In this document: one piece after another, positions 8,309 through 14,987 of the stretch
Position numbering within the stretch: position 1 is the first letter of the stretch
How the letters are laid out: every line of letters starts with the position of its first letter
Assembly: GCA_902780405.1 (NCBI GenBank)
Contig: CACZFI010000003.1
Location: 248,001 to 312,000, forward strand
Length of the DNA: 64,000 nt
DNA from: an uncultured Lachnospiraceae bacterium
GTDB taxonomy: Bacteria; Bacillota; Clostridia; Lachnospirales; Lachnospiraceae
Reading direction: 5' to 3'
Notes under the pieces: generated by a model
Seen by the model: the letters and a program-made list of their open reading frames with translations, nothing else
What the model was told of the DNA's origin: nothing
The model's database searches: none
Position numbers and translations under genes: made by a program

Positions 8309-8527
8309 TTATACCATGATCGCCGAACCAAGTTCGGGATCGATGTTGTATCTCGCATCCTTGATTGAAACCACCAGGTTTCTTCTTTTGTCTACCACGG
8401 TGATCTTCTCACCGCTGTAGCATCCGAGAGAGAACAGAAAGCTCTCCATCTCTTCGTCTCCATCGGTGTCCACACCTGTTATGGTGTACTCTTTTCCGAT
8501 ATCCGCTTCATTCAGATTCAACTTCAT
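8309..8527 (-). CDS. feoA: FeoA family protein
   Basis: A 72-residue SH3-like protein that works with FeoB in ferrous iron uptake on the cytoplasmic side. It begins MKLNLNEADIGKEYTITGVD and contains the LFSLGCYSGEKITVVDKRRN core typical of FeoA. An in-frame start nine codons upstream exists, but the ATG at 8527 has AAGGAGAGG just before it and matches the family start. It is the first gene of the operon feoA-feoB-Cys-rich-HMA-ZIP remnant. Confidence 0.93.
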   Translation of the reverse strand: MKLNLNEADIGKEYTITGVDTDGDEEMESFLFSLGCYSGEKITVVDKRRNLVVSIKDARYNIDPELGSAIMV

Positions 8528-8547
8528 CACCGCCTCTCCTTCCTTGA

Positions 8548-8598
8548 TTAGCACCCGCTAACCATCCACATTATAATTAGCAAGGGCTAACTCGTCAA
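8548..8598 (-). promoter_or_regulatory. feoA promoter with two inverted-repeat operators
   Basis: On the minus strand: -35 TTGACG (8593-8598), 17-base spacer, -10 TATAAT (8570-8575). Two copies of the 14-base repeat TTAGC-N4-GCTAA are present. One (8577-8590) fills the spacer between -35 and -10. The other (8548-8561) covers about +2 to +15. A protein bound at either would block RNA polymerase. The centres are 29 bases apart. The adjacent divergent DtxR-family gene is the natural candidate repressor. Confidence 0.82.
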
Positions 8599-8686
8599 GT
8601 CTTTTTTTATGACTTCCCAACATCTTGATAGATCGTTACGTTTGTGTTAATCTACTTGTATCACAATGTCGGAAAGGAATGTTGTT

Positions 8687-9061
8687 ATGGCATTATTGGA
8701 ATCCGGGGAAATGTACCTCGAAACCATCTATGTGCTTTCCCAGAAATCAAACGCCGTCCGCGCGATCGATATCGGCGAGGAGATGGGCTATTCCAAGCCC
8801 TCTGTCAGCCGTGCACTCGGACTGCTTAAAGACGACGGTCTCATCAAGAAAGACGAAGACGGTTTTATCAAGCTGACCAAGGCCGGAGAGATCCACGCCA
8901 AGCAGATCTATGAGCGCCACACCGTACTCTCCGATCTGTTTATCAGTCTCGGTGTCGACGAGAAGACAGCGACCGAAGATGCCTGCCGGATCGAACACTA
9001 CATCAGCGACAAAACATTTCAGGCACTCAAAGCACATATCGAAGCTTTCCAATCCAAATGA
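8687..9061 (+). CDS. DtxR/MntR-family metal-dependent repressor
   Basis: A 124-residue protein. The N-terminal winged helix-turn-helix reads MYLETIYVLSQKSNAVRAID then GYSKPSVSRALGLLKDDGLI; the dimerisation and metal-binding helices follow (ERHTVLSDLF, ATEDACRIEHYIS). It lacks the C-terminal SH3-like domain of full DtxR, as MntR-like members do. I start it at the ATG at 8687, seven codons after an earlier in-frame start, because AAAGGA lies nine bases upstream and the family starts there. It is divergent from feoA and faces the two operator repeats. The metal sensed (Fe2+ or Mn2+) cannot be decided; the feo context favours iron. Confidence 0.92.
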   Translation: MALLESGEMYLETIYVLSQKSNAVRAIDIGEEMGYSKPSVSRALGLLKDDGLIKKDEDGFIKLTKAGEIHAKQIYERHTVLSDLFISLGVDEKTATEDACRIEHYISDKTFQALKAHIEAFQSK

Positions 9062-9069
9062 TCAAAATC

Positions 9070-9108
9070 GGCAGCACCGGAACTTATCATCCGGCGCTGC
9101 CTTTTTTT
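9070..9108 (+). terminator. Rho-independent terminator of the DtxR-family gene
   Basis: GGCAGCACCGG and CCGGCGCTGCC pair over 11 bases with one mismatch around a 10-base loop, followed by seven T. The T run overlaps the stop codon of the convergent permease gene. Confidence 0.88.
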
Positions 9109-11797
9109 ATTCTACATTCTTTAATGCCACATCCATAGGGATATGCTTGATCCTGATAAAGTCGATCACTGATACAAAAGCGTAACCGATCAGGAGGTAG
9201 AGTACCGCAAGCACCATGGAGCCCGGCTTCATATAGAAAGAGAAATAACCGTCCATCTGCATCATGAAGACATGGAAGATCCATATCATCAGATAGTAAC
9301 CGATCACAAAGCTGATCAGCGCAAAGAGGACTACGACAATCGCCGTCGGCACGATGTAGAGCGCACCGATCTCACTGTTCTTAAAACCGAGGATCTTCAC
9401 CATGGAGATGGAATGCTCGTTTCTCTCAATGATGATCTTGGCAAGCAGGTAGATCAGCGCCGCCGTCATCACGATCAAAGCGTACTTGAATACGTCCATC
9501 ATACCGCCCATCGAATGCATGAGCTGATTGGTAACCTTTAAGATATCCTTCGATGTGATCACCGTCGCGATGCTTTCTTCATCGATATCCGTGATCTCAT
9601 TTCTTGAAAAGAATCCGGAGAAGTCATCCTTATCCCTATCAAAGGTCTCGTTGAAATCCTCGTGTCGCATGAACACTGCGATACCTCCGTCATAATCCAC
9701 GATTCCGGCAACCGTAAACTCATAGGACTTGTTCTCGTATTCCTCGTGAAGCTCCACCTTGTCGCCTTTTTTGATTCCGAACTTGCTTGCAAATGCGCTC
9801 GAGATACCAACTTCATTTCCCTGCACAACACTGCCGAGGCTGACATAGGCGCTGTCATCTTCAACACCGTAAACTGTCACGCCTTCGTCTCCGCCGCTTC
9901 CCATACCTGTGCGGAAGGATGACTTTCCTTTGTGATACATCAGGCTTGTCATACCGAAGCGCTCTGCGGTCTCCTCTGAGGTCTCGATGGTATTTCCGTC
10001 CTCATCCTCCGGTCCCATCAGCATGTACTGGTACTCGGCAAACATCATATCCGGCGCCTTATCCGAGTAATGTGTAAGCGAATCCGGAAGTCCGAACGCA
10101 AAGCACAGCATCAGCTGAATGAAGATGACGCCGAAGATCAAAACCAGGTAATTCGGCATGTTCTGGAAAAGGATCCTCAGTCTGAATCTGCGCATAAAGG
10201 ACCAGGAAGGAAGTCTTCTCGCCTTCGTTCTCTTGGTCTTTACAAGGTCATGACGCAGGAACTTCAGAGGGCTTAACTGCAGTTTCTTCACGATAACGAT
10301 CAGGTTGACTACAAACATCAAAACAAGCGGGATCACCGTGGTCTTTACCAGCGCCATATTGCTCCAGACTGTGCGGCACGCAGGCAGACTGTAACTGTTG
10401 TAGTAAAGTCCTACCGCCACATCGCGGAAAAGCGTATAGCCGAGGATGTTTCCGATCAGCGCACCGAGTACCGTCACGATGATGGGCATCGTCATGTAGT
10501 GCACGATCAGCTCACTCCTGCTGTAACCGGACGCGCGCAGCGTACCGATCACGGAAGCCTCCTTGTCGATGGTGTTGCTTATCGTGATCGCGAAGATAAA
10601 TGCGATGACGCCGATCAGGATGTAGCACAGGATGCTTGCACCTGTGGTATCACCCTCGATGTCGGTGATCGCAAAGTTGCTCGCCTGTCTTAAATACTCC
10701 GGCAGGTAATCTTCTATTTCATTGTCATAAACAAGTGTCTGTGTAATAAGCGCCTTTAAGAATCGCTCGGAATACTTTTCCTGATCTTCCTTTTCTACGG
10801 GCTTTTTATCGTACATGAACCCGTAGCTGTAATGTGTTCTGGTTTTAACCTCAGCGAAAGCTTCCGGTGTCATCATGGCAACATCGAATCCGAAGGAGTC
10901 AAACATCAGGTCCGTGTTGTTCTCGTGAAGGGTCAGATAGTTTACATAGGAAAGAAGACCTACAACCTTGTACTGTTTTCCTCCAACCGTGATCGTATCG
11001 CCGAGTTTTACGCCCACGTTGTCCGCATGCATTCTGTCGATGGCGATCTCATCTGCCGCAGTCGGCGCATGTCCCTCATTGAAGGACGCAAGATCGATGG
11101 TCGCGTCGGTCTTGTAGATTCGGACATTTGCCTCTTCTTCTCCGTCGCCGTCCACATCCTCGGGCGCTTCCTTATAGAAGTTCTCATAAATGGTTGTGGT
11201 GACGGGCTTATGCTCCTCGTTCAGATTGTACTGATCCGCAATCTCGTCCCACTTTTCATCAACTTTTTCCTCAACCGTTTCATGCGCTTCCTCGTAGGCC
11301 TCCTTCTCTGCCTTCTTGAAGTCGTCCGATTCACGCGCTTCCTTCATCGCATCCTCAAAGGACGCGTCCATGGCTGCATCGATCTGCTGCCCAATCATCT
11401 CTTCGTCGGTGATGCCGTAGGATGCGCACTGCGCTCTGACGCCATCCTCGATGGCCTGCTTCACCTGCTTTTCGAGTTCCTCTTCGACGGCGTCGGCAAC
11501 TTCCTTATCCGCCTCCCGGATACCCTTGTCGATCAGGTACTGACGTACATCCGCCATCTCTCCCTTGGAAATATCATCGAGCAGTTCCTGCGATGCCTTG
11601 CGGGAAAGTTCAAAGCTTCCGTCCTCAAGCTTCAGCGTCTCTCTGCCGTCATAGGCCGACGCAAGCATACTGTCATGTCCGACATACATGCCGGAGATCA
11701 CGCCGATCATCAAGACCATGAAGATGATGATCACCGCATATTTGTGCCAGTCGGATCTTAATTCTTTCGGCACTCTCTTGATCAATGGATTCCTCAT
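9107..11797 (-). CDS. FtsX/MacB-like ABC transporter permease with large extracytoplasmic domains
   Basis: An 896-residue membrane protein. One helix lies near 18-40. A long, charged, Glu/Lys-rich and probably coiled-coil segment (about 55-190) belongs to a large external domain that ends near 390. Three membrane helices follow, then a second half with another external domain (about 580-760) and three C-terminal helices ending near 885. This doubled FtsX layout is found in Gram-positive exporters that move peptides, lipids or antibiotics, or that transmit force to external enzymes. It lies 12 bases after the ATPase gene. The substrate is unknown. A metal-type operator lies before the ATPase gene and a TetR gene upstream, so either may control it. 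Confidence 0.88.
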   Translation of the reverse strand: MRNPLIKRVPKELRSDWHKYAVIIIFMVLMIGVISGMYVGHDSMLASAYDGRETLKLEDGSFELSRKASQELLDDISKGEMADVRQYLIDKGIREADKEVADAVEEELEKQVKQAIEDGVRAQCASYGITDEEMIGQQIDAAMDASFEDAMKEARESDDFKKAEKEAYEEAHETVEEKVDEKWDEIADQYNLNEEHKPVTTTIYENFYKEAPEDVDGDGEEEANVRIYKTDATIDLASFNEGHAPTAADEIAIDRMHADNVGVKLGDTITVGGKQYKVVGLLSYVNYLTLHENNTDLMFDSFGFDVAMMTPEAFAEVKTRTHYSYGFMYDKKPVEKEDQEKYSERFLKALITQTLVYDNEIEDYLPEYLRQASNFAITDIEGDTTGASILCYILIGVIAFIFAITISNTIDKEASVIGTLRASGYSRSELIVHYMTMPIIVTVLGALIGNILGYTLFRDVAVGLYYNSYSLPACRTVWSNMALVKTTVIPLVLMFVVNLIVIVKKLQLSPLKFLRHDLVKTKRTKARRLPSWSFMRRFRLRILFQNMPNYLVLIFGVIFIQLMLCFAFGLPDSLTHYSDKAPDMMFAEYQYMLMGPEDEDGNTIETSEETAERFGMTSLMYHKGKSSFRTGMGSGGDEGVTVYGVEDDSAYVSLGSVVQGNEVGISSAFASKFGIKKGDKVELHEEYENKSYEFTVAGIVDYDGGIAVFMRHEDFNETFDRDKDDFSGFFSRNEITDIDEESIATVITSKDILKVTNQLMHSMGGMMDVFKYALIVMTAALIYLLAKIIIERNEHSISMVKILGFKNSEIGALYIVPTAIVVVLFALISFVIGYYLMIWIFHVFMMQMDGYFSFYMKPGSMVLAVLYLLIGYAFVSVIDFIRIKHIPMDVALKNVE

Positions 11798-11809
11798 GTC
11801 ATCTCCCCC

Positions 11810-12517
11810 TTACCACTCAAGCTCGGCAGCCGGAATCTTGTTCTCAATGATATTGTTGTGGCGAACAACGCCGTCGCGGAGTTTGATCACGTGATCCGCC
11901 ATATTCTTGATGGCCTCGTTGTGCGTTACCATAATGACAGTGCTTCCGTACTTGCTGTTGCAATCCTCGATCAAAGCGAGGATCTCCTTGGAGGTCTTAT
12001 AGTCAAGCGCTCCGGTCGGCTCATCGCAGAGCAGGATGTCGGGATTTTTCACCACGGCTCTTCCGATGGAAACTCTCTGCTGCTGGCCGCCGGACAGCTG
12101 ATTGGGATACTTATACTTATGATCCTGAAGTCCGAGCGTGGTAATTACCTCTTCCACGTCTAAGGGATTAGACGAAAGATACGCGCCTACCTCAATATTC
12201 TCTTTTACATTTAAGTTCGGAATCAGGTTGTACATCTGAAACACGTAGCCGAGGTGGGTGCGGCGATACTGCGTAAGCTGCTTCTCGCTCATCTCTTCGA
12301 GCTTATCCCCTGCGATGCTCACATATCCCTCATCCGGCGTATCGATTCCGCCGATGATATTTAAGAGCGTCGACTTTCCGGAACCGGAAGGTCCGAGCAG
12401 TACGCAAAACTCACCCTTCTTCACGGTGAAATCCATACCGCGCAAAACATCCTGCCTTGCCTCTCCCGTTCCGAAACTCTTTTTCAGATCCTTGATTTCA
12501 AGAAAACGTTCGTCCAT
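11810..12517 (-). CDS. ABC transporter ATP-binding protein (MacB/LolD type)
   Basis: A 235-residue ATPase. Walker A is GPSGSGKSTLLN (about 42-53), the signature is LSGGQQQRVSIGRA and Walker B is ILLCDEPTGALD, followed by the switch histidine in MVTHN. This is the subfamily that partners FtsX-type permeases, and its permease follows directly. The start is supported by GGAGGAGTAAT before the ATG. The leader holds one inverted repeat of the same type as the feoA operators. Confidence 0.95.
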   Translation of the reverse strand: MDERFLEIKDLKKSFGTGEARQDVLRGMDFTVKKGEFCVLLGPSGSGKSTLLNIIGGIDTPDEGYVSIAGDKLEEMSEKQLTQYRRTHLGYVFQMYNLIPNLNVKENIEVGAYLSSNPLDVEEVITTLGLQDHKYKYPNQLSGGQQQRVSIGRAVVKNPDILLCDEPTGALDYKTSKEILALIEDCNSKYGSTVIMVTHNEAIKNMADHVIKLRDGVVRHNNIIENKIPAAELEW

Positions 12518-12543
12518 ATTACTCCTCCTGTTTTATCGGAATA

Positions 12544-12559
12544 GTTAGTTTTTGCTAAC
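12544..12559 (-). promoter_or_regulatory. feo-type operator upstream of the ABC exporter operon
   Basis: The core on the plus strand is TTAGT-TTTT-GCTAA (12545-12558), one base off the TTAGC-N4-GCTAA repeats at feoA; with flanks it reads GTTAG...CTAAC. A poor promoter (TTGCAA, 18 bases, TAACTA on the minus strand) overlaps it. It lies between the TetR stop and the ATPase start, so the exporter may have its own metal-responsive promoter. Confidence 0.5.
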
Positions 12560-12595
12560 CTCCGTTTGCAAAAAACCGGCATTTCATCCGATTTT

Positions 12596-13213
12596 CTACT
12601 GTTCTTTCGTCATGACCAATTCGATCCAGCCCTTGACCAGATAATTCAGGATCGGTCTCATCCTTCGCTTCGCTTCTTCCGCGTCCTCCACATGTCTGAT
12701 CACATTTGTGAATGCATCGATCGTAAGATGTGCCATCCAGTGGGACATATACGCGTCTACGGTATAGCCCTTCATGCCGGATACCATCACGGGGATCGAC
12801 TGCTCGATCAGATCCACAAACTCATCCACACAGTTCTCATACACCGTGTTCTCTGCCGAGTTAAGGACGAGAATAAAGCTGTCACGATAGCGGTAAATGT
12901 ACTCAATGAACATATCGCTCTCGTCGGAATGATCCGGATCGATATCCTGTACCGAATCCATCCCTGACATATACTCGCGATCGTCTTTAAAATGTTTCGC
13001 AAGCAGCTCCTTCAGTCCCGCAAGCGGTCCGTCGACAATCTCGGCGAACAGTTCCTCCTTGTTTTTAAAGAAGAAATACAGGGCACCCGTGGTAACTCCC
13101 GCCTGGGAGCATATGTTTCGCAGGGATGCCTTGTTATACCCCTTCTCAAGGAATTCCTTCTTGGCCGCTTCGATCAGAAGCTCTCGTTTCTTATATTCCA
13201 TATCCTGCTTCAT
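12596..13213 (-). CDS. TetR-family transcriptional regulator
   Basis: A 205-residue protein. The N-terminal helix-turn-helix is clear: KKRELLIEAAKKEFLEKGYN, then ASLRNICSQAGVTTGALYFF, then KNKEELFAEIV. The C-terminal ligand domain is not recognisable beyond being helical. The gene precedes the ABC exporter genes by 78 bases on the same strand, and a perfect 32-bp palindrome covers its own promoter, so it is almost certainly autoregulated and probably controls the exporter. A weak hairpin followed by six T near 12572-12598 may end part of its transcripts before the ABC genes. The inducer is unknown. Confidence 0.93.
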   Translation of the reverse strand: MKQDMEYKKRELLIEAAKKEFLEKGYNKASLRNICSQAGVTTGALYFFFKNKEELFAEIVDGPLAGLKELLAKHFKDDREYMSGMDSVQDIDPDHSDESDMFIEYIYRYRDSFILVLNSAENTVYENCVDEFVDLIEQSIPVMVSGMKGYTVDAYMSHWMAHLTIDAFTNVIRHVEDAEEAKRRMRPILNYLVKGWIELVMTKEQ

Positions 13214-13230
13214 AATTAAACCCGCTCAAA

Positions 13231-13286
13231 AAGATAACAGCGTTACGTAACGCTGTTATCTTAATGCATCCTTCCGGGTTTGTCAA
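13231..13286 (-). promoter_or_regulatory. tetR promoter overlapped by a perfect 32-bp palindrome
   Basis: On the minus strand: -35 TTGACA (13281-13286), 17-base spacer, -10 TAAGAT (13258-13263). The palindrome spans 13231-13262 without a mismatch and is centred on GTTACGTAAC. It covers the end of the -10 and the transcription start, the position expected of a TetR-family repressor operator. Confidence 0.88.
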
Positions 13287-13293
13287 TACTTTT

Positions 13294-13512
13294 TTATTTG
13301 GATGTGCATTTTTCCTCCGGTAAAAGGTTCGTCATACTCCTTAGTCCGAGCGCCACAGTGGATCCGTTATGGAGCGTCGCGCTTGTCGCCGGGGGCAGAA
13401 CGCCGGCGATGCCGAGTCCGATCAATGCGGTGTTAAATCCCACGATCGTTCGGTAGTTGAACCGGATCCTCTTCATCAGAAGGGTGCTGATCTCCTTTCG
13501 CTTGTTGCTGTC
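13294..13512 (-). pseudogene. C-terminal remnant of a P1B-type heavy-metal ATPase
   Basis: The open frame encodes about 72 residues after an in-frame TGA. It contains LLMKRIRFNYRTIVGFNTAL followed by the helix and tail motif GVLPPATSATLHNGSTVALG and SMTNLLP. This is the last membrane helix and tail of P1B ATPases (usual length 600-800 residues). All catalytic parts (DKTGT, TGD, the metal-binding helix) are gone. An ATG at 13476 with AAAGGAG upstream could still give a 60-residue peptide. The fragment sits directly after an intact-looking promoter and operator, so an internal deletion probably joined the promoter region to the 3' end of the gene. It is most likely dead, but a small membrane peptide cannot be ruled out. 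Confidence 0.75.
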
Positions 13513-13534
13513 TCAGTCCCGATTTTGCATGACG

Positions 13535-13615
13535 AAACCGCAGTCGTAACAACTGCGGTTTGGTTAGCCACGTCTAACCAGATACCAATGTATCACAAGC
13601 ATTTATGAAAGTCAA
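13535..13615 (-). promoter_or_regulatory. Promoter and feo-type operator left from the P1B-ATPase gene
   Basis: On the minus strand: -35 TTGACT (13610-13615), 17-base spacer, -10 TACATT (13587-13592). The operator arms TGGTTAG and CTAACCA (13561-13580) fall at the transcription start and fit the TTAGC-N4-GCTAA pattern with one change. A 10-bp hairpin (13535-13561, arms AAACCGCAGT / ACTGCGGTTT) follows in the leader and could be a terminator-like or attenuator stem. Confidence 0.65.
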
Positions 13616-13776
13616 CGACAAAGAACAGGGGAATTCCCTTGCGTCTGCAATCTAACAAATCGTATTCCTTCTTCACACGAAACGGTCTGAAACACTCTGA
13701 AACGTACTTTTGTTCCGAAAACAAAAAGTGCCGCAAACCCTTATACAGAAAGGATTTCCGGCATCTTTTAATGTAG

Positions 13777-13847
13777 AGGCGCCAACCAGATTTGAACTGG
13801 TGATCAAGGTGTTGCAGACCCGTGCCTTACCACTTGGCTATGGCGCC
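13777..13847 (-). tRNA. tRNA-Cys (GCA)
   Basis: A 71-base cloverleaf on the minus strand. The acceptor stem GGCGCCA pairs with TGGCGCC, the anticodon loop is CTGCAAC and the T arm contains GTTCAAATC. CCA is not encoded. Confidence 0.95.
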
Positions 13848-13895
13848 ATATTACTTCGATCTACGATTCTTGCTATGCAAGAATCGTGATCTCAG

Positions 13896-13967
13896 CTCCC
13901 CGAGTAGGGCTCGAACCTACAACAACTCGGTTAACAGCCGAGTGCTCTACCATTGAGCTATCGAGGA
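13896..13967 (-). tRNA. tRNA-Asn (GTT)
   Basis: A 72-base cloverleaf on the minus strand. The acceptor stem TCCTCGA pairs with TCGGGGA, the anticodon loop is CTGTTAA and the T loop is GTTCGAGCC. Discriminator base G; CCA is not encoded. Confidence 0.95.
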
Positions 13968-14019
13968 CTGCTATGAGCACTTAGGTGGTGACGAGCCTCC
14001 GGCGAAGTCAGCACCTTAC

Positions 14020-14083
14020 GTGCGATGCGTGTCCGCGCCCTTAATGAGCACAAGCGAAGCGCTGTGCGAATTTAGTAGCGGAC
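14020..14083. repeat. Palindromic 64-bp repeat between tRNA genes, copy 1
   Basis: This copy is preceded by the short repeat CTGCTATGAGCAC (13969-13981). It folds into an imperfect hairpin: outer stem GTCCGC/GCGGAC, then CTTAAT/ATTTAG with one T-T mismatch, a tandem G-A/A-G step, and GCACA-(A)-GCG with loop AAG closing on CGC-TGTGC. It lies between tRNA-Asn and tRNA-Ser. Copy 2 lies 83 bases downstream. Confidence 0.9.
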
Positions 14084-14102
14084 CTGCTATGAGCACGCAT
14101 TC

Positions 14103-14166
14103 GTGCGATGCGTGTCCGCGCCCTTAGCGAACACAAGCGCAGCGCTGTGTGAGCTTAGTAGCGGAC
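14103..14166. repeat. Palindromic 64-bp repeat between tRNA genes, copy 2
   Basis: Identical to copy 1 at 57 of 64 positions and preceded by the same CTGCTATGAGCAC (14084-14096). Six of the seven differences form three compensatory base-pair exchanges in the hairpin (T-A to C-G, A-T to G-C, G-C to A-T). The seventh lies in the terminal loop. Confidence 0.9.
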
Positions 14167-14190
14167 CAGTGTGAGCACAACGTGCTCGAA

Positions 14191-14278
14191 CGGAGATGGA
14201 GGGATTTGAACCCTCGCGCCGCGTGAACGACCTACACCCTTAGCAGGGGCGCCTCTTCAGCCACTTGAGTACATCTCC
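14191..14278 (-). tRNA. tRNA-Ser (GCT)
   Basis: An 88-base class II tRNA with a long variable arm on the minus strand. The acceptor stem GGAGATG pairs with CATCTCC, the anticodon loop is CTGCTAA and the T loop is GTTCAAATC. CCA is not encoded. Confidence 0.95.
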
Positions 14279-14390
14279 AGTGCCATCGTTACGCTAAGTA
14301 TACCAATGGGCGTGCGTCAACACGCTTGACTATAATACCAAAGATATGCCGTCGTGTCAATGTTTTTCGACGCCATACAGCATTTTTTTC

Positions 14391-14984
14391 TTACTCCATA
14401 AATTCCTTGATCATCCGCAGTGCCTTTCCGCGGTGGCTGATCTCATTCTTCTGCTCGGGAGAAAGCTGTGCGGTGGTGCAATCGAACTCGGGTACGTAGA
14501 AAATCGGATCGTAACCGAAGCCGTTTTCGCCGACGGGATCGTAATTGATGCGGCCCTCGATGGTTCCGCGTACGCTCTTTACGTCACCGTTCGGGAAGGC
14601 TGCAGCGATGGCGCATACGAAACGCGCGGTACGCTTTTCGTCCGGAACACCTTCCAGTCTGTCGATCAGCTTACGGTTCTTGATCTCGTAGGGCGTATCC
14701 TCACCCTCATATCTTGCGCTGTAGATTCCGGGCTCTCCACCCAAAGCATCGATCTCAAGGCCACTGTCATCCGCGAGCACGACTGCGCCTGCTGCCTCAG
14801 GTGTGGCAGCGATAGCCTTCGCTTTGATCATCGCATTTTCCTCGAAGGTTTTTCCGTCCTCCACGATGTCGATATCGATCCCCGCTTCTTTCATGGAGAG
14901 GATCTCATATCCCGTTTCGGCCAGGATCATACGAACCTCACGCATCTTTCCTTCATTTCCCGTAGCAAATATAATCTTCTTCAT
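14391..14984 (-). CDS. rdgB: XTP/dITP pyrophosphatase (RdgB/HAM1 family)
   Basis: A 197-residue enzyme that removes non-canonical purine nucleotides (ITP, dITP, XTP) by hydrolysis to the monophosphate and pyrophosphate, protecting DNA and RNA. Family motifs present are the substrate loop IFATGNEGKMREV at the N-terminus, TFEENAMIKAKA near 65, the metal-binding ADDSGLEID near 90, GFGYDPIF near 155 and the C-terminal EISHRGKAL. It is the last gene of the rlmL-protease-rdgB unit, with only three bases between the protease stop and its start. Confidence 0.96.
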   Translation of the reverse strand: MKKIIFATGNEGKMREVRMILAETGYEILSMKEAGIDIDIVEDGKTFEENAMIKAKAIAATPEAAGAVVLADDSGLEIDALGGEPGIYSARYEGEDTPYEIKNRKLIDRLEGVPDEKRTARFVCAIAAAFPNGDVKSVRGTIEGRINYDPVGENGFGYDPIFYVPEFDCTTAQLSPEQKNEISHRGKALRMIKEFME

Positions 14985-14987
14985 CTT

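Noticed and set aside
10832-11761. A 309-codon open frame on the plus strand
   Set aside because: Antisense of the external domain of the ABC permease; its hydrophobic appearance comes from the complementary codons of the Glu/Lys-rich stretch.
13777-14278. A possible integrative-element attachment site at the tRNA cluster
   Set aside because: No duplicated tRNA 3' end, integrase gene or boundary repeat was found; the repeats lie between tRNAs, not at a tRNA end.
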